Part shown: in pieces, positions 48,923 to 58,777 of the stretch
Layout: every line of letters starts with the position of its first letter
How positions within the stretch are numbered: the first letter of the stretch is position 1
Assembly: GCF_003628555.1 (NCBI RefSeq)
Contig: NZ_CP021731.1
Coordinates: 4,340,001 to 4,404,000, forward strand
DNA length: 64,000 nucleotides
Source: Azoarcus sp. DN11
Lineage (GTDB): Bacteria; Pseudomonadota; Gammaproteobacteria; Burkholderiales; Rhodocyclaceae
Reading direction: 5' to 3'
The notes under the pieces: generated by a model
Told to the model about the DNA's origin: nothing
What the model saw: the letters and a program-made list of their open reading frames with translations, nothing else
Databases searched by the model: none
Program-made: the position numbers and the translations under genes

Positions 48923-49491
48923 TTCCTGGCCCCTTGATCGCCTTCGGCCTTGGGCGCCTCGATGCTGATATTCAGCGAGAAGTCGCTGACCCGGCGCTTG
49001 TTGACGGACGCGGCCTTGACCTCGACGAGGGCGGGATTCGCGAGCCAGGGCGATTCGTCGAGGCTGCGCATCAGCGCCGACACGCGCGAATTGGACTGCG
49101 AGTAGCCGAGCAGCGCGATCTTCGGCCCCGTCTGCTTGATGGAGCGCAGATACACCCCGTCGGGAACGCGCCGGGCGAACTCGTTCATGATGTTCACCGC
49201 CTGCATGCGCGTCGTCTGCAGGGACTCGATCACCTGCTTGCGCGCAAGCAGGGCGTCGATCTGCTCACGCAGGCGCTTGATCTCGGCGATCTGCGTATCG
49301 AGCTTGGCAATCTCACTCTTGAGGAAGTCGTTGCGACGCTCCTGGTGTTCGACGTAGCCGGCAATGACGGTATGCACGAGCACGCCGATGAGCAGGCCGG
49401 CAACAACCATTGCGCCGGACACGACATAGAACTGCTGGCGCCGTTCGCGGCGCTTGAGTTCGCGATGGGGCAGCAGGTTGATTCGAATCAT
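48919..49491 (-). CDS. pilN: Type IV pilus inner-membrane protein PilN
   Basis: The 190-residue product starts MIRINLLPHRELKRRERR, the conserved INLLP motif that binds PilM. It then has a membrane helix (VVSGAMVVAGLLIGVLVHTV), a coiled coil (RRNDFLKSEIAKLDTQIAEI) and a PilN periplasmic domain (DGVYLRSIKQTGPKIALLGY). The start overlaps the pilM stop (ATGA). Confidence 0.95.
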   Translation of the reverse strand: MIRINLLPHRELKRRERRQQFYVVSGAMVVAGLLIGVLVHTVIAGYVEHQERRNDFLKSEIAKLDTQIAEIKRLREQIDALLARKQVIESLQTTRMQAVNIMNEFARRVPDGVYLRSIKQTGPKIALLGYSQSNSRVSALMRSLDESPWLANPALVEVKAASVNKRRVSDFSLNISIEAPKAEGDQGARK

Positions 49492-50564
49492 GAATCGAAT
49501 CTCCGGAGCGCCAGACCGCAGGCCACCATCAGCGACGGGGCATCGGCCAGCAGGTTCTTGGGTCGCACACGCGACGACAGCGACATCCCGGCGAAGGGAT
49601 TCGCGACGATGGCCGGGACCTGGGTGCGGCCCGCGACGACATCCGACAGACCGGGCATCACCGAGCACCCGCCCGCAAGGACGATGTGGTCGACCTGGTT
49701 GTACTGGGTGGAAGTGAAGAAGAACTGCAGCGCCCGCGATACCTCGAGCGCGAGGCTGTCCATGAACGGCCGCATCAGGTCGCGCTCGTAATCCTCGGGC
49801 AGGCCACCGGTGCGCTTTGCGGCTTCGGCGTCCTCGACGCTCATGCCGTACTGCCGCGCGATTTCCTGCGTGAGCTGCATCCCGCCGAAGGCCTGCTCGC
49901 GCGCATAGAGCTGCTGGCCGTTGCGCAGGACGCTGACGTTCATGACGTTGGCGCCGACGTCGATCACCGCAACGATCTTGTCCGCGCCGCCGCCCGGCAA
50001 CTGCCTGGAGACGAGTTCGAATGCCGCCTCGGCGGCGAACGATTCCACGTCCATCACGACCGCCTTGAGGCCGGCGGACTCGACCACCGCCACGCGGTCC
50101 TCGACCTTTTCCTTGCGGGAAGCGGCGATCAGGACCTCGACCTCCTCCGGGCTGCCCGGCGACGGACCGACGATCTGGAAGTCGAGATTGACTTCGTCAA
50201 GGGCAAAAGGAATGTACTGGCTCGCCTCCGACTCGACCTGAAGCTCCATTTCCTGATCGCGCAGGCCGCCCGGAAGAATCATCTTCTTGGTGATGACCGC
50301 GGACGCGGGAAGCGCCACGGCGACCTGCTTGATGCCCCCGCCCATGCGGCGTACGGCACGCATCACCGCATCGCTCACGCCTTCGAGGTTGGCGATGTTG
50401 CCGTCGACGACGGCGTCGCGAGGCAGGGATTCAATGGCGTAGCGCTCGATGCGGTACGCACCCTTTTCGCCCTCCGCGAGCTCGACCATCTTCACCGATG
50501 AAGATGAGATATCGAGCCCAACCAGCTGGCGCGCCCTAGGGCGAAAGAGGGAGATGTCGATCAC
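49488..50564 (-). CDS. pilM: Type IV pilus assembly ATPase-like PilM
   Basis: The 358-residue actin-like cytoplasmic protein begins with LVGLDISSSSVKMVEL (phosphate 1). It continues with IVAVIDVGANVMNVSVLRNG (phosphate 2) and VDHIVLAGGCSVMPGL (adenosine loop). It binds the PilN N-terminus. It is the first gene of pilMNOPQ and diverges from the PBP1A gene. Confidence 0.95.
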   Translation of the reverse strand: MIDISLFRPRARQLVGLDISSSSVKMVELAEGEKGAYRIERYAIESLPRDAVVDGNIANLEGVSDAVMRAVRRMGGGIKQVAVALPASAVITKKMILPGGLRDQEMELQVESEASQYIPFALDEVNLDFQIVGPSPGSPEEVEVLIAASRKEKVEDRVAVVESAGLKAVVMDVESFAAEAAFELVSRQLPGGGADKIVAVIDVGANVMNVSVLRNGQQLYAREQAFGGMQLTQEIARQYGMSVEDAEAAKRTGGLPEDYERDLMRPFMDSLALEVSRALQFFFTSTQYNQVDHIVLAGGCSVMPGLSDVVAGRTQVPAIVANPFAGMSLSSRVRPKNLLADAPSLMVACGLALRRFDS

Positions 50565-50672
50565 AAAGAAAATCCTTAAATTTCTTTATGTTAGGCGCCG
50601 ATACTGAATAAGCTTGTGAGATGCTAGCAACAAAATGTTGCAGGTGTAAAGCCGGGTACCGGAGGGGCGTTT

Positions 50673-50701
50673 TTGAGGCGTCCGGCGGGGACCCGTATAA
50701 T
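50673..50701 (+). promoter_or_regulatory. Sigma-70-type promoter of the PBP1A gene
   Basis: TTGAGG (50673-50678), 17 bp, then a perfect TATAAT (50696-50701). It is 31 bp upstream of the ATG at 50733, in the region shared with divergent pilM. Confidence 0.65.
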
Positions 50702-50732
50702 TACGCTCCCGCTCTTTCTTTCTGGACTCCCG

Positions 50733-53096
50733 ATGCGCTGGGTTTTCTACCCTCTCGCGGCACTCGTCGCCCTCGTCATCCTCGGCATGGCGACCGTTGC
50801 AGCGATCTCTGCATTCGCATGGCCGAACCTGCCATCACTGGACGTATTGACGGACTACCGCCCCAAGATTCCGCTCCGAGTATACACGTCAGATGGATAT
50901 CTACTTGGGGAATTCGGCGAGGAGCGTCGCGTCGTCGCAACAATGAGTGAAGTGCCTGAGATCCTCAAGCAGGCCATCCTTGCGGCGGAAGACGAGCGCT
51001 TCTACGAACACCCCGGAATCGATGTGATCGGCATAGCCCGCGCGGCGGTCGCGAACGTCGTGTCGGGCGGACGCGGCCAGGGGGCGTCGACGATCACGAT
51101 GCAGGTCGCCCGCAACTTCTTCCTCACGCGGGAGAAGACCTTCAACCGGAAGCTCTACGAGATCCTGCTGGCCTTGAAGATCGAACGCAGCCTGAGCAAG
51201 GATCAGATCTTCGAGCTGTACATCAACCAGATTTACCTCGGCCAGCGCGCCTACGGCTTCTCGGCAGCGGCGCGCGCCTACTTCGACAAGCCGCTGAAGG
51301 ACCTCACCGTGGCCGAAGCGGCGATGCTTGCCGGACTGCCGAAGGCCCCGTCGGCCTACAACCCGATTGCAAACCCGCGCCGGGCGACGCTGCGCCAGCA
51401 GTACGTGCTGCGTCGCATGGTGGAGGCCGGCTTCATCGACGAGAAGACCTTCGAGGCCGCCCGAGCGGAACCGCTGGCGCTCGCAAACGGCCGTTCGGCG
51501 TCGAGCCCGCTGCGCGGCGACTATGTTGCAGAAATGGCGCGACAGCTTGCCGTCGAGCAGTTCGGCGAGCAGGCGTACGATACCGGCATCCGCATCATCA
51601 CGACGGTGACGCGTGACGACCAGCAGGCAGCCTACAAGGCCGTCCGCCAGGGCGTGATGGATTACGACCGACGCCATGGCTACCGCGGCCCCGAAGGTTT
51701 CGTGGACCTGGGCAGCGCGAACAAGGGCGACGACGAGCACTTCGACGAACTGCTGTCCGACGTGACCGACTACGACGACCTGCTGGCGGCGCTGGTGCTC
51801 GATGCGTCGCCGAAATCGGTCACCGTCTATCGCCACGGCGAGACGCTGAAGATCACCGGTACGGGACTGAGCTTTGCCGCCCCGATGCTCAACGAGCGCG
51901 CGCCGCAGGCGCGGCGGGTGCGGCGCGGGGCGATCGTGCGCATCCGCGATCTCGGCGACAAGGGCTGGGAGATCGCGCAACTGCCGGATGTCGAGGCGGC
52001 GCTGGTCGCGATCGATTCGAACACCGGCGCGGTCCGGGCGCTGATCGGCGGCTTCGACTTCAACCGCAGCAAGTTCAACCACGTGACCCAGGCGCTGCGC
52101 CAGCCGGGTTCGAGCTTCAAGCCCTTCATCTATTCCGCGGCGCTGGAGCGCGGCTACTCGCCGAGCAGCGTCGAGGACGACGCCCCGCTGTTCTTCCCCG
52201 CGGGGATCACCGGCAGCAAGGATTGGGAGCCGAAGAACTACGACGGCAAGTACGAAGGCCCGATGACACTGCGGGACGGGCTCGCGCGGTCGAAGAACAT
52301 GATCTCGATCCGCGTGCTGCGCGCGATCACGCCGACCTACGCGCAGGACTACATCACGCGCTTCGGCTTCGACGCGGCCCAGCATCCGCCCTATCTGACG
52401 ATGGCACTGGGTGCCGGAACGGCGACGCCGTGGCAGATGGCGACCGGCTATGCGGTTTTCGCCAACGGCGGCTACCGGGTCGAGCCCTATGTCGTGAAGG
52501 AGATGATCGATGGCCAAGGGCATGTGGTCGCGAAAGTCGACCCGCCGGTGGCGGGCGACAGTGCGCCGCGCGTGATCGATCCGCGCAATGCGTGGCTGAT
52601 GAGCTCGATGATGCAGGACGTGGTCCGGCGCGGCACGGCGACGCGGGCGTTGGTGCTCAAGCGCGGCGACCTCGCCGGCAAGACGGGGACGACCAACGAT
52701 TACGTGGATGCGTGGTTCGCCGGCTACAACCCGGACCTGGTCGCGGTGAGCTGGCTCGGGCACGATCAGCCGCGCAACCTGGGGCGCGGGGAGACCGGCG
52801 GCACGGCAGCCCTGCCGATGTGGGTGAACTTCATGCGCACAGCCCTGAAGGGCTCGCCGGAGAAATTCCCGCCGCGCCCGGACGGGCTGCTGGCCGTGAA
52901 TACCGGCTCGGGGCGCGAGGAATTCATCTACAAGGAAAACCTGCCGACCGAACCCATCGTGGTTCCCGCCGGCATCGAGAACCTGCCGCCGCCGTCCGAG
53001 GCGCCTGACGACGCGCCGGCGCCGACCCAGGCCCGGGCCAGTGCGGCGCCGGCGCCGGTCGTCGAGCGCGTGCCGACGCCGATCCGGCGGCCGTAA
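50733..53096 (+). CDS. mrcA: Penicillin-binding protein 1A (transglycosylase/transpeptidase)
   Basis: This 787-residue class A PBP has an N-terminal membrane anchor. The glycosyltransferase domain has Glu86 in AAEDERFYEHPG and QGASTITMQVARNFFL. An OB-like insert is at about 310-420. The transpeptidase has SSFK (Ser460), RSKN (SxN) and KTGTT (650-654), and a Pro/Ala-rich tail closes the protein. It polymerises and cross-links peptidoglycan in the periplasm. Its place opposite pilMNOPQ is widely conserved. The start at 50733 is set by the anchor helix and the promoter. Confidence 0.95.
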   Translation: MRWVFYPLAALVALVILGMATVAAISAFAWPNLPSLDVLTDYRPKIPLRVYTSDGYLLGEFGEERRVVATMSEVPEILKQAILAAEDERFYEHPGIDVIGIARAAVANVVSGGRGQGASTITMQVARNFFLTREKTFNRKLYEILLALKIERSLSKDQIFELYINQIYLGQRAYGFSAAARAYFDKPLKDLTVAEAAMLAGLPKAPSAYNPIANPRRATLRQQYVLRRMVEAGFIDEKTFEAARAEPLALANGRSASSPLRGDYVAEMARQLAVEQFGEQAYDTGIRIITTVTRDDQQAAYKAVRQGVMDYDRRHGYRGPEGFVDLGSANKGDDEHFDELLSDVTDYDDLLAALVLDASPKSVTVYRHGETLKITGTGLSFAAPMLNERAPQARRVRRGAIVRIRDLGDKGWEIAQLPDVEAALVAIDSNTGAVRALIGGFDFNRSKFNHVTQALRQPGSSFKPFIYSAALERGYSPSSVEDDAPLFFPAGITGSKDWEPKNYDGKYEGPMTLRDGLARSKNMISIRVLRAITPTYAQDYITRFGFDAAQHPPYLTMALGAGTATPWQMATGYAVFANGGYRVEPYVVKEMIDGQGHVVAKVDPPVAGDSAPRVIDPRNAWLMSSMMQDVVRRGTATRALVLKRGDLAGKTGTTNDYVDAWFAGYNPDLVAVSWLGHDQPRNLGRGETGGTAALPMWVNFMRTALKGSPEKFPPRPDGLLAVNTGSGREEFIYKENLPTEPIVVPAGIENLPPPSEAPDDAPAPTQARASAAPAPVVERVPTPIRRP

Positions 53097-53121
53097 CGGC
53101 CGCCGACGGAGAAGCCGACGA

Positions 53122-53445
53122 TCAGCCGGCAGTCACCTCGACAGGGCTGCCGGACTGCTGGCTGACGAGCTGCGAGAGTAGCTCGTAGAGTTCGGTGCCA
53201 CTGCGGGTCGCGACCCAGCGTCCGGCGTCGTGGCGGCAGTGGAAGCCGCCCGATTTGGCGGCGACCCAGATCTCGCGGGCGGCGGAATGGCGGTTGATGA
53301 CCATCTTGCTGCCGTTCTCGAATTCGATTTCCAGCACGCCGCCGGGCATGGTCTCGATGTCCAGCTCGGCCCCGCAGGCTTCGAGCGCAGCTTCGATCCG
53401 CGCGAGCTCGGCCTCGGCCAGCGCGTTGAACGCCGATTCTTCCAT
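53122..53445 (-). CDS. cyaY: Iron-sulfur cluster assembly protein CyaY (frataxin)
   Basis: This 107-residue frataxin homologue has an acidic first helix (MEESAFNALAEAELARIEAA) that binds iron. The sheet motif MVINRHSAAREIWVAAKSGG and the closing helix ELYELLSQLV follow. It regulates the cysteine desulfurase in Fe-S assembly. The start is fixed by AAGGAGAG. It diverges from lptM-lysA, a common arrangement. Confidence 0.94.
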   Translation of the reverse strand: MEESAFNALAEAELARIEAALEACGAELDIETMPGGVLEIEFENGSKMVINRHSAAREIWVAAKSGGFHCRHDAGRWVATRSGTELYELLSQLVSQQSGSPVEVTAG

Positions 53446-53491
53446 GTTCTCTCCTTCTGTTAGGATTTCCGTTTTTTCGACTGACGACACC

Positions 53492-53662
53492 ATGCGATCC
53501 ATTCCGACCGCTGCCGCGTTGTGCTGCGCCCTGGCCCTGAGCGGCTGCGGGATCAAGGGGCCGCTCTACCTGCCCCAGGTTCCGCCCGCATCGGCCAAGG
53601 CGACCCCACCCGCCGCCGTCGATCATAGCAAAGCCCCCACTGCTCCCGCCGACTCCCGATGA
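53492..53662 (+). CDS. lptM: Small outer-membrane lipoprotein LptM (YifL-like)
   Basis: The 56-residue lipoprotein has a signal peptide ending in ALSGC and the LptM signature GCGIKGPLYLP, followed by a Pro/Ala-rich tail. LptM assists maturation of the LptD lipopolysaccharide translocon. It precedes lysA with an ATGA overlap, the conserved position of this gene. Confidence 0.9.
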   Translation: MRSIPTAAALCCALALSGCGIKGPLYLPQVPPASAKATPPAAVDHSKAPTAPADSR

Positions 53663-54924
53663 CTTCCCGATTCCCGATTCCGACCCTGACCGAGGGCAGC
53701 AACGGTCTTCAGCTTGAACAGGTCGCGCTGGCCACGATCGCTGCGCAATACGGTACGCCTGTCTATGTCTATTCGCGGCGCGCCCTGACCGACGCCTTCG
53801 CGGCCTACCGCGAGGCGCTGGCCGGCCGGCACGGTTTCGTCTGCTATGCCGTGAAGGCCAATTCGAATCTCGGCGTGCTGTCGGTGTTCGCGCAGCTGGG
53901 CGCGGGTTTCGACATCGTCTCGGGCGGCGAACTCGCGCGGGTGCTGGCGGCCGGCGGCGACGCGGGCAAGGTGGTGTTCTCGGGCGTGGGCAAGAGCCGC
54001 GACGAGATGCGTCAGGCGCTGAGCGCGGGGATCCGCTGCTTCAATGTCGAATCGGAAGCCGAGATCGATCGCCTCAACGAGGTCGCGGGAGAGCTCGGCA
54101 AGGTCGCCCCGATCGCGTTCCGCGTCAATCCGGATGTCGACCCCAAGACCCATCCCTACATCTCGACGGGACTCAAGAACAACAAGTTCGGCGTCGCGAT
54201 CGATGCGGCGGCGGACCTGTATCGCCGTGCGGCGAGCCTGCCGCATCTGCGCGTGAGCGGGGTGGCGTGCCATATCGGCTCGCAGCTGCTCGACCCCGCG
54301 CCGATCGCGGAAGCCGCCGGCAAGCTGCTCGCGCTCGTCGACCGCCTTGCCGCCGACGGCATCGAGCTCGATCACATCGACCTGGGCGGCGGCCTCGGGA
54401 TCCGCTATCGCGACGAGCAGCCGCCGACGGTTGCGGAATACCTCGCGCCGCTGCTGAAGCTGTTCGAGGGCCGCAAGGAGGAGTTGAGCTTCGAGCCGGG
54501 CCGCTCGCTGGTCGGGAATGCGGGCCTGCTGCTCACGCGCATCGAGTACCTGAAGCCGGGCGAGGAGAAGAATTTCGCGATCGTCGATGCGGCGATGAAC
54601 GATCTCGCGCGCCCGGCGCTGTACGACGCCTACCATGAGGCGGTCGCGGTGCTGCCGCGCCCGCTTGCCGCGGTGAAGACTTACGAGGTCGTTGGGCCGA
54701 TCTGCGAGAGCGGCGACTTTCTCGCGCACGACCGCGAACTGGCGGTCGAGGCGGGCGATCTGGTCGCGCTGCTGTCGGCCGGCGCCTACGGCATGGCGAT
54801 GAGCTCGAATTACAACACGCGACCGCGCGCGGCCGAGGTGATGGTGGATGGCGAGCGCACCTGCCTGATCCGTCGGCGCGAGACGGTCGAGTCGCTCTAC
54901 GCGCTCGAATCGCCGTTGAGCTGA
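53659..54924 (+). CDS. lysA: Diaminopimelate decarboxylase
   Basis: The 421-residue PLP enzyme makes lysine from meso-diaminopimelate. The PLP lysine is in FVCYAVKANSN, the glycine loop is HIDLGGGLGIRY, and FEPGRSLVGNAG and CESGDFLAHDREL supply the diaminopimelate site (the Cys from the second subunit). It shares the fold but not the motif details of the PvsE-like enzyme in this window. Its 3' end overlaps the convergent 124-residue gene by 28 bp. Confidence 0.96.
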   Translation: MTSRFPIPTLTEGSNGLQLEQVALATIAAQYGTPVYVYSRRALTDAFAAYREALAGRHGFVCYAVKANSNLGVLSVFAQLGAGFDIVSGGELARVLAAGGDAGKVVFSGVGKSRDEMRQALSAGIRCFNVESEAEIDRLNEVAGELGKVAPIAFRVNPDVDPKTHPYISTGLKNNKFGVAIDAAADLYRRAASLPHLRVSGVACHIGSQLLDPAPIAEAAGKLLALVDRLAADGIELDHIDLGGGLGIRYRDEQPPTVAEYLAPLLKLFEGRKEELSFEPGRSLVGNAGLLLTRIEYLKPGEEKNFAIVDAAMNDLARPALYDAYHEAVAVLPRPLAAVKTYEVVGPICESGDFLAHDRELAVEAGDLVALLSAGAYGMAMSSNYNTRPRAAEVMVDGERTCLIRRRETVESLYALESPLS

Positions 54925-55271
54925 ACCCGCGGGCCGACGCCCTTCCCTTCGGCCTGCGCCTCTTCGATAAGGGCGCGACCGAAAGCTTTCCAGGCCGAGC
55001 CGCCGTGCGTATGCACACCGGTGTCGGCACTCTCTTCCATGACGCGCAGCATCAGCACGCTCAGCGCGAAGAGTTCGCCGCGTGCGCGCAGACGCGGATC
55101 CGGGTCGGCGAGCAGGGCCCGGGTGTGCTCGGGCCCACCTTCGAGCGCCTCGCGCGCGAGCTTGCGCAGGCGCACCCGGTTGTCCCAGTCGAGGTCGAGC
55201 AGGATGCCGCGCTTGAGGATCTCGCGCTCGAGCTCGCAGGCGTCGCGGGCGAAATGCTCGAATCCGCTCAT
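54897..55271 (-). CDS. Conserved hypothetical protein behind rfbD
   Basis: The 124-residue, mostly helical soluble protein (CELEREILKRGILLDLDWDN; RVRLRKLAREALEGGPEHTR) has no signal peptide, Cys pattern or catalytic motif, and I recognise no named family. It lies 3 bp after rfbD on the same strand, so it is the last gene of the dTDP-rhamnose operon by position. It overlaps lysA by 28 bp at the stops. Codon use looks native, which supports a real gene. Confidence 0.7.
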   Translation of the reverse strand: MSGFEHFARDACELEREILKRGILLDLDWDNRVRLRKLAREALEGGPEHTRALLADPDPRLRARGELFALSVLMLRVMEESADTGVHTHGGSAWKAFGRALIEEAQAEGKGVGPRVQLNGDSSA

Positions 55272-55274
55272 GGC

Positions 55275-56168
55275 TCAGCGTGCAATGTCTTCGAGGCAGC
55301 GACGCAGGGCGTCCTGCCAGGGCGGCATGGCGATGCCGAAGCGCGCCGCGAGCCGGTCGGCCGTGAGGCGGGAGTTGGCCGGGCGTGCAGCCGGCGTCGG
55401 ATAGGCCGACGCGGGGATCGGCTCGACGCTCGTGACCTTGAGAGCGAGTTCCGGCAACGCACTGCGGGCACTGGCGAAGATCGCCTCGGCAAAGCCGTGC
55501 CAGTTCGTCTCGCCGGCGGAGGTGAGATTGAAGACGCCCGACGCGAAGGCCCCCTCGCGCCGTTCGCGCTGTGCGCCGACGACGATGTGGGCAGTGGCGT
55601 CGGCGATGTTGCGCGCCCAGGTCGGTGCGCCGTGCTGGTCGGCGACGACGCGCAGCGCTTCGCGCTCGGCGCCGAGGCGCAGCATCGTGCGCACGAAGTT
55701 GCCGCCGCGCGCGGCGAACACCCAGGTGGTGCGCAGGATCAGATGGTCGCAGCCGGAGGCGCGGATCGCCTCTTCGCCGGCGAGCTTGCTGCGGCCGTAG
55801 GCGTTGACCGGGGCGACGGGGTCGTCTTCGGTGTAGGGGCCGGATTTGGTGCCGTCGAACACATAGTCGGTCGAGTAGTGGATCAGCAGCGCGCCGGCCG
55901 CCTTCGCGGCGCGGGCGAGTTCGCCGGGGGCGGTGCCGTTGATCGTGGTCGCGAGGGCTTCCTCGGATTCGGCCTTGTCGACGGCCGTGTACGCGGCGGC
56001 GTTGACGATGACGTCGGGGGAATGTTCGGCGATGAGCGCGGCGAGCGTCTCGGGGCGCGAGAGGTCGCAGCGGCGACGGTCGAGCGCGACGACTTCGCCG
56101 AGCGGCATCAGGGCGCGCGCAAGTTCCCAACCGACCTGGCCGTTGGCGCCGGTGACGAGCAGTTTCAT
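55275..56168 (-). CDS. rfbD: dTDP-4-dehydrorhamnose reductase
   Basis: The 297-residue extended SDR has the NADPH motif LLVTGANGQVGWEL (3-16). STDYVFDG at about 105 and the catalytic YGRSKLAGE (Tyr, Lys) follow. It performs the last step to dTDP-L-rhamnose. The start overlaps the rfbC stop (ATGA). I place the start at 56168; longer reading into rfbC is out of frame. Confidence 0.94.
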   Translation of the reverse strand: MKLLVTGANGQVGWELARALMPLGEVVALDRRRCDLSRPETLAALIAEHSPDVIVNAAAYTAVDKAESEEALATTINGTAPGELARAAKAAGALLIHYSTDYVFDGTKSGPYTEDDPVAPVNAYGRSKLAGEEAIRASGCDHLILRTTWVFAARGGNFVRTMLRLGAEREALRVVADQHGAPTWARNIADATAHIVVGAQRERREGAFASGVFNLTSAGETNWHGFAEAIFASARSALPELALKVTSVEPIPASAYPTPAARPANSRLTADRLAARFGIAMPPWQDALRRCLEDIAR

Positions 56169-56710
56169 TCGAATACCTCGCATTCGGCGAGGGGTTTGCC
56201 CTCGCGGTCTTTCGCCGACAGTTGCGGTTCGCTCGCGAGCGGCCACTCGACGCCGACGGAGGGGTCGTTCCAGGCGAGGCAGCGTTCGTGTTCCGGCGCG
56301 TAGTAGTCGGTGGTCTTGTAGAGGAAGTCCGCAGATTCGGACAGCACGACGAAGCCGTGCGCGAAGCCGGGCGGGATCCACAGCTGGCGGTGGTTGTCCT
56401 CGGTGAGTTCGGTGCCCGTCCAGCGACCGAAAGTCGGCGAACGGCGGCGCAGGTCGACGGCGACGTCGAACACCGCGCCCCGCACGACGCGCACGAGTTT
56501 GCCCTGCGGCTGGCGGATCTGGTAATGCAGGCCGCGCAACACGCCACGGGCCGAGCGCGAGTGGTTGTCCTGCACGAACGCTTCGTCGAGACCGGTTGCG
56601 TCGCGGAAGACGCGGGCGTTGAAGCTCTCGAAGAAGAAGCCGCGCGCGTCGCCGAACACCTTCGGTTCGATGATCAGGACGTCGGGGATGGCGGTCGGGA
56701 GGGCCTGCAT
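56165..56710 (-). CDS. rfbC: dTDP-4-dehydrorhamnose 3,5-epimerase
   Basis: The 181-residue cupin-fold epimerase has the motif FVQDNHSRSARGVLRGLHYQ with the catalytic His, and WIPPGFAHGFVVLSE. It converts dTDP-4-keto-6-deoxyglucose to the L-lyxo isomer. It overlaps rfbA by one base and rfbD by four. Confidence 0.95.
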   Translation of the reverse strand: MQALPTAIPDVLIIEPKVFGDARGFFFESFNARVFRDATGLDEAFVQDNHSRSARGVLRGLHYQIRQPQGKLVRVVRGAVFDVAVDLRRRSPTFGRWTGTELTEDNHRQLWIPPGFAHGFVVLSESADFLYKTTDYYAPEHERCLAWNDPSVGVEWPLASEPQLSAKDREGKPLAECEVFE

Positions 56711-57594
56711 CAGAACACCCGCTCTTCGAGAAGGCGCAGCAGGTACTGGCCGTAGCCGTTCTTCGCGAGCGGCCGGGCGAGGTCGGTGAGTTGCGCGGCA
56801 TCGATCCAGCCCGCGCGCCAGGCGATCTCCTCGGGACAGGCAATCTTCAATCCCTGGCGCTTTTCGATCGTCTGGATGAAGAGGCCCGCTTCGAGCAGGC
56901 TCTCGTGGGTGCCGGTGTCGAGCCAGGCGTGGCCGCGGCCCATGACCTGCACGTCGAGCGCGCCGGCGTCGAGGTAATGGCGATTGACGTCGGTGATCTC
57001 GAGTTCGCCGCGCGGACTGGGCTTGACGCCGCGGGTGATGTCGACGACGCGTTCGTCATAGAAATAGAGGCCGGTGACAGCGTAGCGGCTCTTCGGCTTC
57101 GCGGGCTTTTCCTCGATGCTGACGGCGCGCCCCCGGGCATCGAATTCGACGACGCCGTAGCGCTCCGGGTCATTCACCGGGTAGGCGAACACGGTCGCGC
57201 CGTGCACGCGCTGGCTGGCCTGCCGGAGGTCGTCGGCGATCTCGTGGCCGTAGAACAGGTTGTCGCCGAGCACGAGCGCCGAGGGGCCGCCGGCGATGAA
57301 GTCCTCGCCGATCAGGAAGGCCTGCGCGAGGCCGTCCGGGCTGGGCTGCACCGCATATTGCAGGCGCAGACCCCAGCGGCTGCCGTCGCCGAGGAGCTGC
57401 TCGAAGCGCGGGGTATCCTGCGGCGTGGAGATGATGAGGATGTCGCGGATGCCCGCGAGCATCAGGGTGCTGAGGGGATAGTAGATCATCGGCTTGTCGT
57501 ACACCGGCAGCAGCTGCTTCGACACGGCGAGCGTCGCCGGATGCAGGCGGGTGCCGGAACCGCCGGCGAGGATGATGCCCTTGCGTGCGCTCAT
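56710..57594 (-). CDS. rfbA: Glucose-1-phosphate thymidylyltransferase
   Basis: The 294-residue nucleotidyltransferase has [20 protein letters not shown] at 5-24, the sugar-binding [20 protein letters not shown] and [12 protein letters not shown]. It joins dTTP and glucose 1-phosphate to dTDP-glucose. It lies 2 bp behind rfbB. The start at 57594 is set by the conserved N-terminus. Confidence 0.95.
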   Translation of the reverse strand: MSARKGIILAGGSGTRLHPATLAVSKQLLPVYDKPMIYYPLSTLMLAGIRDILIISTPQDTPRFEQLLGDGSRWGLRLQYAVQPSPDGLAQAFLIGEDFIAGGPSALVLGDNLFYGHEIADDLRQASQRVHGATVFAYPVNDPERYGVVEFDARGRAVSIEEKPAKPKSRYAVTGLYFYDERVVDITRGVKPSPRGELEITDVNRHYLDAGALDVQVMGRGHAWLDTGTHESLLEAGLFIQTIEKRQGLKIACPEEIAWRAGWIDAAQLTDLARPLAKNGYGQYLLRLLEERVF

Positions 57595-57596
57595 GT

Positions 57597-58655
57597 TCAG
57601 CGTTCTCCGTAGTTGCGCGCGACCCATTCGCGGTAGGCGCCGCTTTGCACGTGCGCGACCCAGTCCTGGTTCGCGAGGTACCACTCGACGGTCTTGCGGA
57701 TGCCCGTGTCGAAGGTTTCGGCCGGGCGCCAGCCCAGTTCGCGCTCGATCTTGCGCGCGTCGATCGCGTAGCGGCGGTCGTGGCCGGGGCGGTCGGTGAC
57801 GTAGGTGATGAGGCGCGCGTGCGGGCCGGCGGGGTCGGGGCGCACCTCGTCGAGGAGCGCGCAGACGGTGTGCACGATCTCGAGGTTGGGTTTCTCGTTC
57901 CAGCCGCCGACGTTGTAGGTCTCGCCAAGCCGGCCGCGTGCGAGGACTTCGCGGATCGCGGCGCAGTGGTCGCCGACGTACAGCCAGTCACGCACGTTGC
58001 GGCCGTCGCCATAGACGGGCAGCGGCTTGCCCGTGAGCGCGTTGGCGATCATCAGCGGGATGAGCTTTTCGGGGAACTGGTAGGGGCCGTAGTTGTTCGA
58101 GCAGTTGGTCGTGAGCACCGGCAGGCCGTAGGTGTGGTGCCAGGCGCGCACGAGGTGGTCGGAGGCGGCCTTGCTCGCGGAGTACGGGCTGTTGGGCTCG
58201 TAGGCTTTGGTCTCGGCGAAGGGCGGGTCGTTCGGGGCGAGCGAGCCGTAAACCTCGTCGGTGGAGACGTGCAGGAAGCGGAAATCGGCCTTCTCGGCAC
58301 CGTCGAGCGCCGACCAGTACGCGCGGGCGGCTTCGAGCAGCGTGAACGTGCCTTCGACGTTGGTGCGGACGAAGGCCGCGGGGCCGTGGATCGAGCGGTC
58401 GACGTGGCTTTCGGCGGCGAAATGGACGATGGCGCGCGGCCGCTGTTCGGCGAGCAGGCGGTCGATGAGCGCGCGGTCGCAGATGTCGCCCTGCACGAAG
58501 ACGTGGCGGGAGTCATCCTGCAGCGCTGCGAGGTTTTCGAGGTTGCCCGCGTAAGTCAGCGCGTCGAGGTTGAGCACCGGCTCGTCACTGGCGCGCAGCC
58601 AGTCGAGCACGAAATTGGCGCCGATGAAGCCTGCACCGCCCGTCACCAGAATCAT
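57597..58655 (-). CDS. rfbB: dTDP-glucose 4,6-dehydratase
   Basis: The 352-residue extended SDR has [14 protein letters not shown] at the N-terminus, [11 protein letters not shown], and [12 protein letters not shown] with the catalytic Tyr and Lys. It makes dTDP-4-keto-6-deoxyglucose, the second step to rhamnose for O-antigen. It is the first gene of rfbBACD. I use the ATG at 58655 with AAGGGGG upstream; the TTG one codon earlier is less likely. Confidence 0.95.
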   Translation of the reverse strand: MILVTGGAGFIGANFVLDWLRASDEPVLNLDALTYAGNLENLAALQDDSRHVFVQGDICDRALIDRLLAEQRPRAIVHFAAESHVDRSIHGPAAFVRTNVEGTFTLLEAARAYWSALDGAEKADFRFLHVSTDEVYGSLAPNDPPFAETKAYEPNSPYSASKAASDHLVRAWHHTYGLPVLTTNCSNNYGPYQFPEKLIPLMIANALTGKPLPVYGDGRNVRDWLYVGDHCAAIREVLARGRLGETYNVGGWNEKPNLEIVHTVCALLDEVRPDPAGPHARLITYVTDRPGHDRRYAIDARKIERELGWRPAETFDTGIRKTVEWYLANQDWVAHVQSGAYREWVARNYGER

Positions 58656-58777
58656 CAAACCCCCTTCTGCGGGATTCGCCCGGCACGCCAGGGCGTAAAA
58701 TGCCGATCCGATCGGGATCGCGAAACGTGGGATTGTATCGCGCCCGGATAACGCCGCGCGATCGACCCGAGGACCGC

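Noticed and set aside
53470..53482. Match to the repeat core (TTTTTTCGACTG) upstream of lptM
   Set aside because: Single short match with no period and no matching end structure; chance or part of the cyaY/lptM promoter region.
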